The notes below the pieces were generated by a model. That model was given only the letters and a program-made list of their open reading frames with translations, was not told the DNA's origin and searched no databases. A program made the position numbers and the translations under genes. Source: G965202915 sp965202915 (lineage in GTDB: Bacteria; Pseudomonadota; Gammaproteobacteria; Eutrophobiales; Eutrophobiaceae). From it: a stretch of DNA of 64,000 bases. The DNA is taken from NCBI GenBank assembly GCA_965202915.1, contig OZ241847.1, forward strand, positions 806,001 to 870,000, given 5' to 3'. Of the stretch, positions 16,361 to 25,985 are shown piece by piece (the first letter of the stretch is position 1; each line of letters begins with the position of its first letter).

Positions 16361-17748
16361 CATAGGAGCAAGTCCGGCGCGTTCTGATAGCCGACATAGT
16401 AACAGTATGCGCTGGCGGGAAAATAGTTCATCTTTTGATCTCCGATCTCAAATTCTCCAAATTGAGTTCGCGTCGTGAAAGCGCACCTCTTGAGCCCGGG
16501 GTGACTGCTGAAGAATGCCTGCAATGGTCCATGGGTTAGCCGGCGCTCGATATTTCTGTCGGACCACTTAACCTCCATACACCAGTCGGGGCGTCCGCGC
16601 GCATCCAGGGACACGATGTCAACTTCACCACTGCCCCAACGTGCGTAGTGAAATATCTGGTTTTTCACATGAAACAACTGCGCGAACATCGCGGTCTCAA
16701 CCAATGACCCGCTCGGTTCTCCATCTTTCGGCGGACCGAAGAGCGCGTAGTGGATTGAAGGATTGGTAAGATACACTTTGAAAGAGGTGGCGCGCTTGAA
16801 CCGCCTGGCGTTGCGGTCTATGCGATGAACAATTTTGATAAGAAACGCGGCCTCCAGGTATTCCAGGTAGCGTTTAAGCGTAGGCTTGGTCACCCCCGAC
16901 CGCTGTGAAAGTTTATCCAGTGATACTTCCTGTGCGGTGTTCCATGCGAGGGTCATAAACAGGGCATTGAGCTCCTGAATATCCTGAATGCCGTAGAAAC
17001 TCGGTAGATCGCGCAACAATACCTTGTCAATGATGTCGCTACGAACATAACGGCTCATATCCTGTTGAATGGCCTCGGAGAAAATAATTTCAGGATAGCC
17101 GCCGATATTGATGTAACGAATGAAGTGGTTATTGAGTGCATTTATATCAACATCGCTCAAAGTCTCGCTCACTTCGATTTCCTGTAAGTCCAGGTATTCG
17201 TAGAACATCAACGGCGGCAGGAAAAAATCGCTGAAGCGCCCGGCGCCGGATTCAATACTTTTGAGACGCAACGCCGCCGCCGCCGACCCGGATACCACGC
17301 ATTTGATCTGCGGATACGAGTCCACAAATACCTTCAGATGACGTTCCCAATCACGCAGGTACTGAATTTCATCCAGAAAGAGAAAGGCAAATCCGGCGTT
17401 TTCCCATTCGCCGGCTTTACGGACTCGGGCGGCGAGTTCCTCTATCGACAGATTGGAGTAGAGGGGTTGATCCAGTGACAGGTAGGCCACCGCCTTCGGG
17501 GGTATGCCTTTGTCCAGCAGTCTCTGGATAATGTGTTGTAACAAGACGGTTTTACCGACGCGGCGCGGTCCCATCAATACGACGGCGCGGCGCACGTCTT
17601 CCGCCTCCACCAGTTCAGCAAAGAACTGGATACAGGCACGGGAGCGCATATTGCGGTACAGGGCGTCCGTCTGCGGTGAGTCTTCGCTCCACCATGGATT
17701 TTCAACGTGCACCCGCGCTAAGAGCTGGGTATCAGGTATCGTCTGCAT
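16345..17748 (-). CDS. AAA_14 / DUF4143 ATPase
   Basis: 467 residues. The N-terminal AAA_14 domain has Walker A GPRRVGKT (60-67) and Walker B FLFLDEIQYLRDWE. The DUF4143 C-terminal region contains LKRYLEYLEAAFLIKIV and DIVSLDARGRPDWCMEVKWS, a nuclease-like D...EVKW arrangement. This family is abundant in bacteria and archaea; proposed links are to toxin-antitoxin or mobile elements, with no firm function. The last ~12 residues (after YCYYVGYQ) come from sequence overlapping the mod fragment, so the natural C-terminus was probably replaced by the rearrangement. The ATG at 17748 begins the conserved domain at the expected distance. Confidence 0.85.
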   Translation of the reverse strand: MQTIPDTQLLARVHVENPWWSEDSPQTDALYRNMRSRACIQFFAELVEAEDVRRAVVLMGPRRVGKTVLLQHIIQRLLDKGIPPKAVAYLSLDQPLYSNLSIEELAARVRKAGEWENAGFAFLFLDEIQYLRDWERHLKVFVDSYPQIKCVVSGSAAAALRLKSIESGAGRFSDFFLPPLMFYEYLDLQEIEVSETLSDVDINALNNHFIRYINIGGYPEIIFSEAIQQDMSRYVRSDIIDKVLLRDLPSFYGIQDIQELNALFMTLAWNTAQEVSLDKLSQRSGVTKPTLKRYLEYLEAAFLIKIVHRIDRNARRFKRATSFKVYLTNPSIHYALFGPPKDGEPSGSLVETAMFAQLFHVKNQIFHYARWGSGEVDIVSLDARGRPDWCMEVKWSDRNIERRLTHGPLQAFFSSHPGLKRCAFTTRTQFGEFEIGDQKMNYFPASAYCYYVGYQNAPDLLLCCDDL

Positions 17749-18259
17749 GACACTGGATTATAGCAGCACCGAAATGGCATGTCAATTTAAGAAAAGTTGA
17801 CTTATCTTAATTCGTAATAATGTATTATTCCCTTGATAATCATAGCATTACATACATACGAAAGTACCTGAAATGGACTTTTGAGGCTGATTTTCCATTG
17901 CCTGCCGGTCTAAACCACAGGCAGAGCTACCGTCAGGTAGCGGCTTGTCCGGCGCCGCGACGATGATGCGGCACCCAAGGGCACAAGCCGATGGTGGAAG
18001 TGCTGAGCGGTGTGACCCCATGCGCCTCGCACCACGGCCTAATTAGCACCGACAGGGGATCTTTACCGAGCCTGGAATGCCCCTGAGGCAGGCGCCGGAG
18101 CTCTCGCTGCCGGTGGTGACGGCCAAGTTAGATGGTGGCGGCATTTAGGTACCCTGCACCCAGAGAGCACATGCACCCAGAGGGCAGGTTTGAATTTGCT
18201 CTCGAACAAAATTAACGTCCCGCTTTTGTGTTCATCAATAACGTCGTCATCATCGTTCA
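17749..18259. other. Gene-free gap between the defence island and ppsA
   Basis: About 510 bp without a convincing gene. The first 130 bp are AT-rich and may hold the AAA_14 promoter. The middle is GC-rich and contains a perfect hairpin GCTACC-GTCA-GGTAGC at 17926-17941 and an imperfect tandem repeat GCACCCAGAGRGCA near 18156-18186. The small ORF at 18063-18263 on the minus strand has no family resemblance and overlaps the ppsA stop. It may be a remnant at the island edge or a structured RNA that I cannot name. Confidence 0.4.
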
Positions 18260-20620
18260 TCACTGGGTCTCAACACCGGCCATATATAACCAGGTATCTA
18301 TCACCGTGTCGGGATTCAGGGAAATGCTTTCTATGCCCTCATCCATTAACCATTTGGCAAGATCTGGATGATCGGAAGGGCCCTGCCCACAGATCCCTAT
18401 ATATTTCCCGGCCTTTTTACAAGCCTTAATGGCTCGGCTTAACATAAATTTTACCGACTCATCGCGTTCATCAAATGAATCGGATACCAGTGCCGAATCC
18501 CGGTCCACGGCCAGGGTTAGTTGCGTCATATCGTTGGATCCAATTGAAAAACCGTCAAAATATTCAAGAAATTTTTCGGCAAGAATGGCGTTACTGGGTA
18601 CTTCGCACATCATGATTAGTTTTAGTCCGTGTTCACCGCGTTGCAATCCGTATTTTTCCAATATTTTAACCACTTCTTTCGCTTGTCCCACGGTGCGTAC
18701 GAATGGCACCATTACCCAAATATTCTGTAAGCCCATTGCTTCGCGCACGTAACGAATTGCCCGACACTCCAACTCAAAACAAGCCTCAAATTCAGCGGAC
18801 AAATAGCGCGCAGCGCCGCGATAGCCAATCATTGGGTTTTCTTCGCGGGGTTCATAATGTTCGCCTCCGATTAAATTGGCGTATTCATTGGATTTAAAAT
18901 CAGACAACCGCACGATAACCGGATTAGGTGCAAAAACCGCACCCAGCGTGGCCACCCCTTCAATAAGATTTTTTACGTAATAATCAATGGCAGTCCCGTA
19001 CGGTTTTATGCGTTTGTCGATAAGGGTTTTTACGTCGACGTCCTGTTCCTCATAATCCAGTAAGGCGCGCGGATGCACGCCAATTTTGTTATTGATAATA
19101 AACTCCAGTCTCGCAAGCCCAACGCCGGCGTTGGGAATAGCGGCAAATGACATGGCTTTATCGGGATTGCCCACGTTCATCATAATTTTTAACGGAACCG
19201 GCGGCATATTATTTAATTCCGTGTGATTCACTTCAAAATTCAGCAAGCCCTGGTAAATCGTTCCATTTTGCCCTTCAGAACACACTACCGTGACCGGTTC
19301 GGTATTTGGAATCGTCCTGGTGGCGTTACCACAACCGACCACCGCGGGAACACCAAGCTCACGCGCAATAATGGCCGCGTGACAGGTGCGACCTCCACGA
19401 TCGGTAACAATTGCCGCGGCGCGTTTCATAACCGGTTCCCAATCCGGATCGGTCATTTCGGTCACTAATACGTCCCCTTCCCGTAGCGTATCCATATCTG
19501 AAAGTTTTTTGATAACCCTGGTCGTACCGGCGCCTATTTTTTGACCTATTGCGGCTCCTTGACTCAAAACCCTGCCTGTTTCATTTAACTGGTAACGCTT
19601 AATGACGTTGGCCTTGTTTCTGCTTTGCACGGTTTCGGGGCGCGCCTGCACCAGGTAGATTTCTTTATCTTCCCCATCCAGAGCCCATTCAATATCCATC
19701 GGGCGACCATAATGTTGCTCGATGATCACGGCTTGACGCGCCAAGTCTTGCAATTGGTCGTCCCTCAGGCAAAATACGGACGCCTCCGCCTCAGACACTT
19801 CAACGGTTCTAAGCAATTCATCAGAATCAAGATCATCGTTATAAATCATCTTGATCGCCTTGCCGCCCAATTTCCGACTTAATACTGCCGGTTTGCCCCT
19901 GGATAACGCCGGTTTATAAATATAAAACTCATCAGGATTTACCAGGCCCTGGACAACGGTTTCTCCCAGACCATAATTTGCGGTTATAAATACCACGTCG
20001 TTAAAGCCGGATTCGGTGTCCAGTGTGAACATCACGCCACTTGCTCCAATATCACTGCGAACCATGCGCTGCAAACCCACCGACAGGGCAAGGTCTTGCC
20101 GGGCAAGATTATTGTGCACACGATAGGCGATGGCGCGATCATTATATAAAGAGGCGAATACCCGCTTTACCTTTATCAACACCTCATCAATGCCGCGCAC
20201 GTTGAGATAGGTTTCCTGTTGCCCGGCAAAAGACGCTTCCGGTAAGTCCTCAGCCGTTGCGGAAGATCGTACCGCAATCGGCGCGTCTGACTCATCAGTG
20301 GCGGACATCGATTGATATGCATTAATAATGGATTCTTCAAGCTCCGCCTGAAACGGCGCATCAATGATCCATTGTCTTATTTCGGCCCCAATTTGCGTCA
20401 ACTGGTTGACGTCATCGATATTTAACCCTGCAAGCCGGTTTTGTATTCTCTCTTTGAGTTGGTTATGATCAAGAAACCGCCAAAATGCCCGGGCAGTGGT
20501 GGCATAACCGTCCGGCACGTTCACGCCGGCATTGGCAAGATTGCATATCATTTCCCCCAGGGAAGCATTTTTACCCCCGACCAGAGCAACGTCACTCATG
20601 CCGAGTTCACGCAATGGCAT
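18260..20620 (-). CDS. ppsA: Phosphoenolpyruvate synthase
   Basis: 786 residues. Converts pyruvate, ATP and water to PEP, AMP and phosphate for gluconeogenesis. Visible are the N-terminal ATP-grasp block VGGKNASLGEMI, the phospho-histidine domain GGRTCHAAIIARELGVPAVVG and the C-terminal PEP-binding barrel with SIGSNDMTQLTLAVDRD and the catalytic-cysteine region GICGQGPSDHPDLAKWL. The start at 20620 has no good ribosome site. The frame is open about 26 codons further upstream without an ATG, so the N-terminus could be a few residues longer. Carbon entering as pyruvate from the meta pathway would need this step for sugar synthesis. ppsR lies just upstream on the same strand. Confidence 0.95.
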   Translation of the reverse strand: MPLRELGMSDVALVGGKNASLGEMICNLANAGVNVPDGYATTARAFWRFLDHNQLKERIQNRLAGLNIDDVNQLTQIGAEIRQWIIDAPFQAELEESIINAYQSMSATDESDAPIAVRSSATAEDLPEASFAGQQETYLNVRGIDEVLIKVKRVFASLYNDRAIAYRVHNNLARQDLALSVGLQRMVRSDIGASGVMFTLDTESGFNDVVFITANYGLGETVVQGLVNPDEFYIYKPALSRGKPAVLSRKLGGKAIKMIYNDDLDSDELLRTVEVSEAEASVFCLRDDQLQDLARQAVIIEQHYGRPMDIEWALDGEDKEIYLVQARPETVQSRNKANVIKRYQLNETGRVLSQGAAIGQKIGAGTTRVIKKLSDMDTLREGDVLVTEMTDPDWEPVMKRAAAIVTDRGGRTCHAAIIARELGVPAVVGCGNATRTIPNTEPVTVVCSEGQNGTIYQGLLNFEVNHTELNNMPPVPLKIMMNVGNPDKAMSFAAIPNAGVGLARLEFIINNKIGVHPRALLDYEEQDVDVKTLIDKRIKPYGTAIDYYVKNLIEGVATLGAVFAPNPVIVRLSDFKSNEYANLIGGEHYEPREENPMIGYRGAARYLSAEFEACFELECRAIRYVREAMGLQNIWVMVPFVRTVGQAKEVVKILEKYGLQRGEHGLKLIMMCEVPSNAILAEKFLEYFDGFSIGSNDMTQLTLAVDRDSALVSDSFDERDESVKFMLSRAIKACKKAGKYIGICGQGPSDHPDLAKWLMDEGIESISLNPDTVIDTWLYMAGVETQ

Positions 20621-20701
20621 GATGACTTGATTGGATACCCATTTATTTATATGCCCATACCCCCGTTTATATCCATGGACGGAAACACCATGGTTTTAGA
20701 G

Positions 20702-21538
20702 TTAGCCGCCGCCTTCTAATAATTTCTTTTCTTTGACGATATTGACGGCGATTTCTTCAATCGACATAGCCGTGGAATCAAGCATGAAGATTCCCGCATT
20801 ATTTATCATATCCTCCGCGAGTTTAACTTCTTCACGACATTTTGCCGGGGACGCATACTTTGACTTTGGCCGGCGCCGCTCGCGAATTGCACTCAGTTGG
20901 TCGGCCTGTATCGTTAAACCAATTAATTTTTCTTTATAGGGTGAAAGAAATTCCGGCAAATGATCATTATCAAGATCATCATCGGTTAATGGGTAATTTG
21001 CGGCCTTGATTGAGAAATTCATCGCAAGATATAAACACGTGGGTGTCTTCCCGGACCGCGAAACGCCTATTAATATGATCTCTGCATTTTGCAGTTGATT
21101 TACTTTAACGCCATCGTCATTATTGAAGGTGAAATCTATTGCATCAATTCTGTTTTTATATTCAGGATCATTGTATTCTTCATGCGCTTTACCCATGGTA
21201 TGGGAAGACGCCATTGCCAGACTATTCTCCAACGGTTCAATAAAAGAATTGAACAAACTGATCACACAGGCGTCAGTAGATGAGATAAGTTGCTGTAATT
21301 CTTCATCCACCAGGGTGCTGAAAACCAGCGGCTCGTTTCCGGTAATAATTGCATTTTGCTGTATTTCGCTGGCCACCAACTGGGCTACGGTTGCCGAATT
21401 TACAAATGAAAATGATTTATGTTCGAATTTAACGCCGTCAAATTGAGACAATAAACTGTGTCCGATTAATTCCGCGGTCTTGCCGGTTCGGTCTGAAACG
21501 TAAAACACGGAGCGTTTGTTTGATTCCGTATTCATCAC
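20702..21538 (-). CDS. ppsR: PEP synthase regulatory protein (DUF299 kinase/phosphotransferase)
   Basis: 278 residues. Bifunctional ADP-dependent kinase and Pi-dependent phosphorylase acting on PpsA (family knowledge). Family blocks seen: VFYVSDRTGKTAELIGHSLL at the N-terminus, MGKAHEEYNDPEYKNRIDAI in the middle, the P-loop GVSRSGKTPTCLYLA, and SKYASPAKCREEVKLAE near the end. The length is usual. ATG codons at 21538 and 21535 are adjacent and either may be used. It lies 81 bp upstream of ppsA in the same direction; in many gammaproteobacteria the two are divergent, so co-transcription here is a small variation. Confidence 0.93.
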   Translation of the reverse strand: MMNTESNKRSVFYVSDRTGKTAELIGHSLLSQFDGVKFEHKSFSFVNSATVAQLVASEIQQNAIITGNEPLVFSTLVDEELQQLISSTDACVISLFNSFIEPLENSLAMASSHTMGKAHEEYNDPEYKNRIDAIDFTFNNDDGVKVNQLQNAEIILIGVSRSGKTPTCLYLAMNFSIKAANYPLTDDDLDNDHLPEFLSPYKEKLIGLTIQADQLSAIRERRRPKSKYASPAKCREEVKLAEDMINNAGIFMLDSTAMSIEEIAVNIVKEKKLLEGGG

Positions 21539-21544
21539 CGCGGA

Positions 21545-22372
21545 TCACGGGTTTAATAAAAACCGTTTTACCAAACAGTTAAATTGGTCCGCATATTCAA
21601 TCTGGGTCCAATGCCCGCATTCGCCAAACATATGCAATTGTGATTTTGGAATGAGCGAAAATAATTTATAAGCATTTTCTTTTGGGATCACCTTGTCTTC
21701 GCGCCCATGGATTATTAATGTTTGTTTTTTGATTGCGCGTATCAGCACTTCTTCACGCGCCATCGCGTCAATCCATTGCTGCCTGGGCGCGGGAAACATC
21801 TTTTCAAGGCATTCCTGAAAACCGGGCCGGATGCTGGCTTCATATCTTAATTGTGCAAGTTCATCATTAACCAGACTTCTGTCATATGCAAAGATATCAA
21901 GAAGTGCCCTCATGTTCTCAAAAGAAGGTTTATACCCCCAGGTTTTATCCAATCCTTCGGTGAGTTCGAACGCGACTCCGACGCTGCCCATTAAAACCAG
22001 TTTCTCGACTCGTTCCGGATAATTAATGGTTAAGTTAAGCGCGAGCGCACCGCCAAATGAATTACCAATTACCGATGCGTTTTCAAGCGCCAACGCATCC
22101 AGGAGATTGACGGCATGCTCGGTCCACGCGCGCATGTCATAGGTAAAATTATCCGGCCGTTCGGTAAAACCAAACCCCACCATATCCGGGGCAATGACGT
22201 GAAAATCTTTTGCCAGCTCGGGAATAGTCAAGCGCCAATTGACCCAGGCACTCACGCCCGGGCCTGATCCATGAATGAGCAATACGGGACTGCCCTGCCC
22301 GTGCTCATGGTAATTTGTCTTAATACCCCCGGCGGATATTTCTTTCCCCACTTCCTGATTGATATTTTGCAT
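21545..22372 (-). CDS. dmpD: 2-hydroxymuconate-semialdehyde hydrolase-like alpha/beta hydrolase
   Basis: 275 residues. C-C bond hydrolase of the meta pathway, cutting 2-hydroxymuconic semialdehyde or its methyl ketone analogues to a 2-oxopentenoate plus formate or acetate. The oxyanion region is LLIHGSGPGVSAW, the nucleophile elbow GNSFGG (S105). The acid and base lie in HGREDKVI and GECGHWTQIE. The segment MGSVGVAFELTEGLDKTWGY is typical of DmpD/XylF. It is the last gene of the lower-pathway operon, 62 bp after the decarboxylase gene. This branch handles 3-methylcatechol products, which the dehydrogenase cannot. Confidence 0.88.
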   Translation of the reverse strand: MQNINQEVGKEISAGGIKTNYHEHGQGSPVLLIHGSGPGVSAWVNWRLTIPELAKDFHVIAPDMVGFGFTERPDNFTYDMRAWTEHAVNLLDALALENASVIGNSFGGALALNLTINYPERVEKLVLMGSVGVAFELTEGLDKTWGYKPSFENMRALLDIFAYDRSLVNDELAQLRYEASIRPGFQECLEKMFPAPRQQWIDAMAREEVLIRAIKKQTLIIHGREDKVIPKENAYKLFSLIPKSQLHMFGECGHWTQIEYADQFNCLVKRFLLNP

Positions 22373-22434
22373 GTTTATACGCGTGACGTGGCATGGAAAC
22401 CCTCCCTGGTGGCCAGATCATTTTTATTTCCTCG

Positions 22435-23223
22435 TTATGCAAACGTCATGGAAATTGTGCCCAAATTCTGATACCGGACGTTCACCGCGTCACCTTTTTC
22501 AACCGCCACGGCCGCGGTAATGCCGCCGGTCATAATAAACGTGCCGGCGGGGATTTCCTCGTCACGCTCGGCAAGCATATTCGCCAGCATTGCGACACTG
22601 GCCGCGGGATGCCCTAACACCGCGGCTCCCGCGCCGACTTCAACCACTCGGCCGTTTTTCTCCATGACCACCCCCAGTGTTTTCAGATCGACCTCGCGTA
22701 TTTTTTTGGCACACCCACCGGTTACAAAGCGGGAGGAAGACCCGTTGTCGGCAATCACACTTTTTAAATCAAACTTAAAATCACGATAACGCGAATCGAT
22801 AATTTCCACCGCGGGCACAACGTAAGCAATGGCCGACAGGACTTCCGCCAAGTGACAACCCGGCCCCCGAAGGGGTTTATTGGTGATAACGGCAATTTCC
22901 GCCTCCGCCTTGGGATGAATTAATTCTTCCGTCTTAACTTCGGAACCATCCGGCAAACCAAAATAATCCGCTAAAAAGGCATAGATCGGCGTCTCCACGC
23001 CCATTTGTTTCATTTTGGCCCGTGAAATCAGACCCATTTTAAGTCCGATGACGCGGTGACCTCTGGCCTCCTTGCGACGCCGAATTTCCCACTGCACGTC
23101 ATATGCGTCCCGCCAATCCATTTGCGGATGATCATCGGTGATCTTAACCACGTCTTTGGCGTTCAACTCGGCATTTTCGAGAAGCTCCGCCAGGCTTGCA
23201 ATCGTTTGTCGGGGCAATGACAT
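22435..23223 (-). CDS. dmpH: 4-oxalocrotonate decarboxylase
   Basis: 262 residues, same fold as the hydratase at 25191-25985. Decarboxylates 2-oxo-3-hexenedioate to 2-hydroxypenta-2,4-dienoate with Mg2+. Family blocks: VIGLKMGLISRAKMKQMGV, HPKAEAEIAVITNKPLRGPG (metal-binding Glu residues) and VVPAVEIIDSRYRDFKFDLKSVIADN. The RGPGCH segment and the F-K-F-D-L-K motif favour decarboxylase over hydratase. Its start overlaps the aldolase stop by one base, so it is in the same operon. In the 2-aminophenol route the equivalent gene is amnE; one enzyme probably serves both routes. Confidence 0.88.
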   Translation of the reverse strand: MSLPRQTIASLAELLENAELNAKDVVKITDDHPQMDWRDAYDVQWEIRRRKEARGHRVIGLKMGLISRAKMKQMGVETPIYAFLADYFGLPDGSEVKTEELIHPKAEAEIAVITNKPLRGPGCHLAEVLSAIAYVVPAVEIIDSRYRDFKFDLKSVIADNGSSSRFVTGGCAKKIREVDLKTLGVVMEKNGRVVEVGAGAAVLGHPAASVAMLANMLAERDEEIPAGTFIMTGGITAAVAVEKGDAVNVRYQNLGTISMTFA

Positions 23224-24263
23224 CAGACCGGTTCCCTCAAACCCTGCTTTGCCCGGAGAATATCGAGCGCTACGTCTTCAATCATGTCTTCCTGGCCGCC
23301 CACGGTCTTGCGTTTACCCAACTCAACCAGTATATCTCTGGCGGGAACCTTATGTTTGGCCTCAGCGCGTTTGGCGTGCAACAGGAAGGACGAGTACACG
23401 CCCGCGTAGCCCAATATGAGAGAATCGCGGTCGATGCGAGTGGGGATTTCCATCATGGGAATGGCGACGTCTTCGGCGGCGTCTATTATTTTATCCAGGT
23501 TCACGCCGGTCTCTATACCCATCCGATTGCATACCGCGGCAAATACTTCCAACGGAGTGTTGCCGGCACCGGCACCCAGTCCCGCCACCGAACCGTCTAT
23601 TCTGCGGGCGCCTTCGGCCACCGCGGTGATGGAATTGGCGACCCCCATTGCCAGGTTGTGATGCCCGTGAAAACCGATTTCAATTTCATTTGGCAAACCC
23701 TGTCGCAACGCGCCAACTCGTTCACGAACGTCTTCCGGTAACAGGTATCCGGCCGAGTCCGTGATATAAACGCAATTGGCTCCATAGGCAACCATCAATT
23801 TGGCCTGTGCCAATAATTTTTCACCGGAAATCATATGTGCCATCATTAAGAAACCGACGGTATCGAGTTCCAGCTTTCTTGCATGAACGATATGTTGCTC
23901 ACTCACGTCGGCCTCAGTGCAATGGGTCGCGACTCGAATGGTATTAATACCGCAATCATGCGCCATTTCCAAATGCTTTACGGTTCCGATGCCCGGCAGT
24001 AATAACGCCGATATTTTGGAATGCCTCATCTCCGGAATAACCGCCTGGAGATATTCCTGATCGCTGTTTTTTGGGAAACCATAATTCACTGAAGCACCAC
24101 CCAAACCATCACCATGGGTGACTTCAATTAAACCCACTCTGGCATTATCCAAAGCCTTCGCCAGAGTAACCATTTGTTCAACGCTGAATTGATGGCGTAC
24201 CGTGTGCATGCCGTCACGCAAGGCGTTATCATGTAATTTAATTGTTACACCTTTTACACTCAT
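23223..24263 (-). CDS. dmpG: 4-hydroxy-2-oxovalerate aldolase
   Basis: 346 residues, HMGL-like TIM barrel. Splits 4-hydroxy-2-oxovalerate into pyruvate and acetaldehyde and works in a complex with DmpF, passing the aldehyde through a tunnel (family knowledge). Seen: LHDNALRDGMHTVRHQFS at the N-terminus with the RDG motif, VYITDSAGYLLPEDV, and the metal-binding GFHGHHNLAMGVANS. The C-terminal communication domain follows. The length is normal. It lies 17 bp after dmpF. With a methylated substrate the product would be propanal. Confidence 0.95.
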   Translation of the reverse strand: MSVKGVTIKLHDNALRDGMHTVRHQFSVEQMVTLAKALDNARVGLIEVTHGDGLGGASVNYGFPKNSDQEYLQAVIPEMRHSKISALLLPGIGTVKHLEMAHDCGINTIRVATHCTEADVSEQHIVHARKLELDTVGFLMMAHMISGEKLLAQAKLMVAYGANCVYITDSAGYLLPEDVRERVGALRQGLPNEIEIGFHGHHNLAMGVANSITAVAEGARRIDGSVAGLGAGAGNTPLEVFAAVCNRMGIETGVNLDKIIDAAEDVAIPMMEIPTRIDRDSLILGYAGVYSSFLLHAKRAEAKHKVPARDILVELGKRKTVGGQEDMIEDVALDILRAKQGLREPV

Positions 24264-24280
24264 TATATCGACCTCATTGC

Positions 24281-25177
24281 TTATGGTTGACTGGCTTGGT
24301 CCGCAAGCATTTGTCCGGCAAATAAATCCGCGGTACGCGCCGCCGCGGCGGTCATAATGTCTAAATTGCCGGCATGCCTGGACAGATAATCACCGCGGCC
24401 TTCGACTTCCAGAAACACGCTCACCCTGTTGCCGTCAAAAATCGGGCCATTCTTAATTCGATATCCCGGAACGTATTTCTGCACTGACTCTTCCATCTTT
24501 ATCACCGATTCCGTTATTGCGGCTTCATCCGGTGCCTGCCTGGTTAAACAATGCACCGTATCGCGCATCATGATCGGCGGTTCCGCGGGATTGAGAATGA
24601 TAATGGCCTTGCCTTGATCGGCGTTACCCAGCGCGGCCACCGCATCGGCGGTAGTCTGGGTAAATTCATCAATATTTTTACGCGTCCCGGGGCCCGCGGA
24701 CGCGGACGAAGCGGTCGCAATAATTTCAGCGTACTCAACGTCCTGTACGCTGCTCACCGCATATACGATGGGTATCGTCGCTTGTCCTCCACAGGTCACC
24801 ATGTTGACGTTGGTCTCACCTTTGCCGGTATGCGTTTGCATATTAACCGGCGGAACACAAAAAGGACCAACCGCCGCGGGGGTCAGATCAATCACCACCA
24901 CCCCCTTTGCCTGAAGTTTGCGGTTGTTTTCAGCATGGACGTAGGCGGAGGTTGCATCGAATGCAATGCGTACATCATCACCGTCTATTTGCGCCATCAA
25001 TCCGTCTATGCCTTCATGAGTGGTTTTCAAGCCTTCCTTTTTGGCTCTGGCCAAACCATCGGAGTCCGGATCAATACCCACCATCCAAACCGGATTTAAA
25101 ACCTCACTTCTTTTCAGTTTGTACATTAAATCAGTGCCAATATTTCCCGATCCTATAATTGCACACGCGATTTTCAT
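24281..25177 (-). CDS. dmpF: Acetaldehyde dehydrogenase (acylating)
   Basis: 298 residues from the ATG at 25177. Oxidises acetaldehyde (or propanal) with CoA and NAD+ to the acyl-CoA. Seen: the Rossmann motif IIGSGNIGTDLMYKL, the catalytic cysteine in NMVTCGGQATIPIVYAV, and the partner-interface region ending HAGNLDIMTAAAARTA. The frame extends 7 codons upstream, but GAGGG lies 7 nt before the internal ATG and that position agrees with family N-termini. The upstream extension would overlap the hydratase end. Paired with dmpG. Confidence 0.95.
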   Translation of the reverse strand: MKIACAIIGSGNIGTDLMYKLKRSEVLNPVWMVGIDPDSDGLARAKKEGLKTTHEGIDGLMAQIDGDDVRIAFDATSAYVHAENNRKLQAKGVVVIDLTPAAVGPFCVPPVNMQTHTGKGETNVNMVTCGGQATIPIVYAVSSVQDVEYAEIIATASSASAGPGTRKNIDEFTQTTADAVAALGNADQGKAIIILNPAEPPIMMRDTVHCLTRQAPDEAAITESVIKMEESVQKYVPGYRIKNGPIFDGNRVSVFLEVEGRGDYLSRHAGNLDIMTAAAARTADLFAGQMLADQASQP

Positions 25178-25190
25178 TGTTTTGCCCTCA

Positions 25191-25985
25191 TTATTCAAAA
25201 CACAGGCTGGCGCTGCCTATTCCACCAATATCAATGGACATGTGGTCTCCTGAGTTAATAGGTATAAGCGGTACCAGTGAACCTGAAAGAATGACTTCAC
25301 CGGCTTTTAAGGTAACGTCAAAATTACTCAGCGTGTTGGCCAACCAGGCTACGCCGATAAGTGGAGACCCCAGTGAAGCGGCGCCGGCGCCGGTGGCGAC
25401 GACGCTGCCGTTTCTTGCAAACACCAAACCAACCGTTGAAAGATCCAGTTTCCTAGGATCAGCGGCTTGATTGCCCAGTGCAAAATACCCGCACGAGGCG
25501 TTGTCCGAAATAGTATCCTGAATTTTAATTTTCCAATCCCGTATTCGCGAATCAACAATTTCAAAACAGGGGACGACAAAATCCGTGGCTTGCTGAACGT
25601 CCGCGGTAGTGACGCCCGGACCTTGCAAATCCCTTTTAAGGATAAAGGCTATTTCTCCCTCGGCTTTTGGTTGTATCATTTTTTTTGTAACCGGGATGGT
25701 GTCACCACTTTCATACACCATGGCATCGGTTAAATAGCCAAAATCCGGTTGATGCACGTCCAACAGATTTTGCACGGCTTTACTGGTCACGCCAATTTTT
25801 TTTCCAATTACGGTCTCGCCCGTGTGTAACCTGCGTTCAAGCAAGTGTCGAGATACACGATAGGCGTCTTCGATGGACATATTAGAGCTACGGTCGGTAA
25901 GCGGGTCTATCATCTTTTGCCCGACTAAGGCTGCATACAGTTCGTCACCGTATTTGGTAACTTGGCTGGGTTCCATGGGCATCAT
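25191..25985 (-). CDS. dmpE: 2-oxopent-4-enoate hydratase
   Basis: 264 residues, fumarylacetoacetase-like fold. Adds water to 2-hydroxypenta-2,4-dienoate to give 4-hydroxy-2-oxovalerate. Seen: VIGKKIGVTSKAVQNLL, QPKAEGEIAFILKRDLQGPG with the metal Glu residues, and VVPCFEIVDSRIRDWKIKIQD. The I-R-D-W-K-I motif is the hydratase version of the decarboxylase paralogue at 22435-23223. Its ATG overlaps the dehydrogenase stop (ATGA). Equivalent to amnF in the aminophenol pathway. Confidence 0.92.
   Translation of the reverse strand: MMPMEPSQVTKYGDELYAALVGQKMIDPLTDRSSNMSIEDAYRVSRHLLERRLHTGETVIGKKIGVTSKAVQNLLDVHQPDFGYLTDAMVYESGDTIPVTKKMIQPKAEGEIAFILKRDLQGPGVTTADVQQATDFVVPCFEIVDSRIRDWKIKIQDTISDNASCGYFALGNQAADPRKLDLSTVGLVFARNGSVVATGAGAASLGSPLIGVAWLANTLSNFDVTLKAGEVILSGSLVPLIPINSGDHMSIDIGGIGSASLCFE

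Noticed and set aside
18063..18263. Short minus-strand ORF beginning MMNDDDDVIDEHKSG
   Set aside because: No family resemblance, low-complexity C-terminus, and it overlaps the ppsA stop codon.
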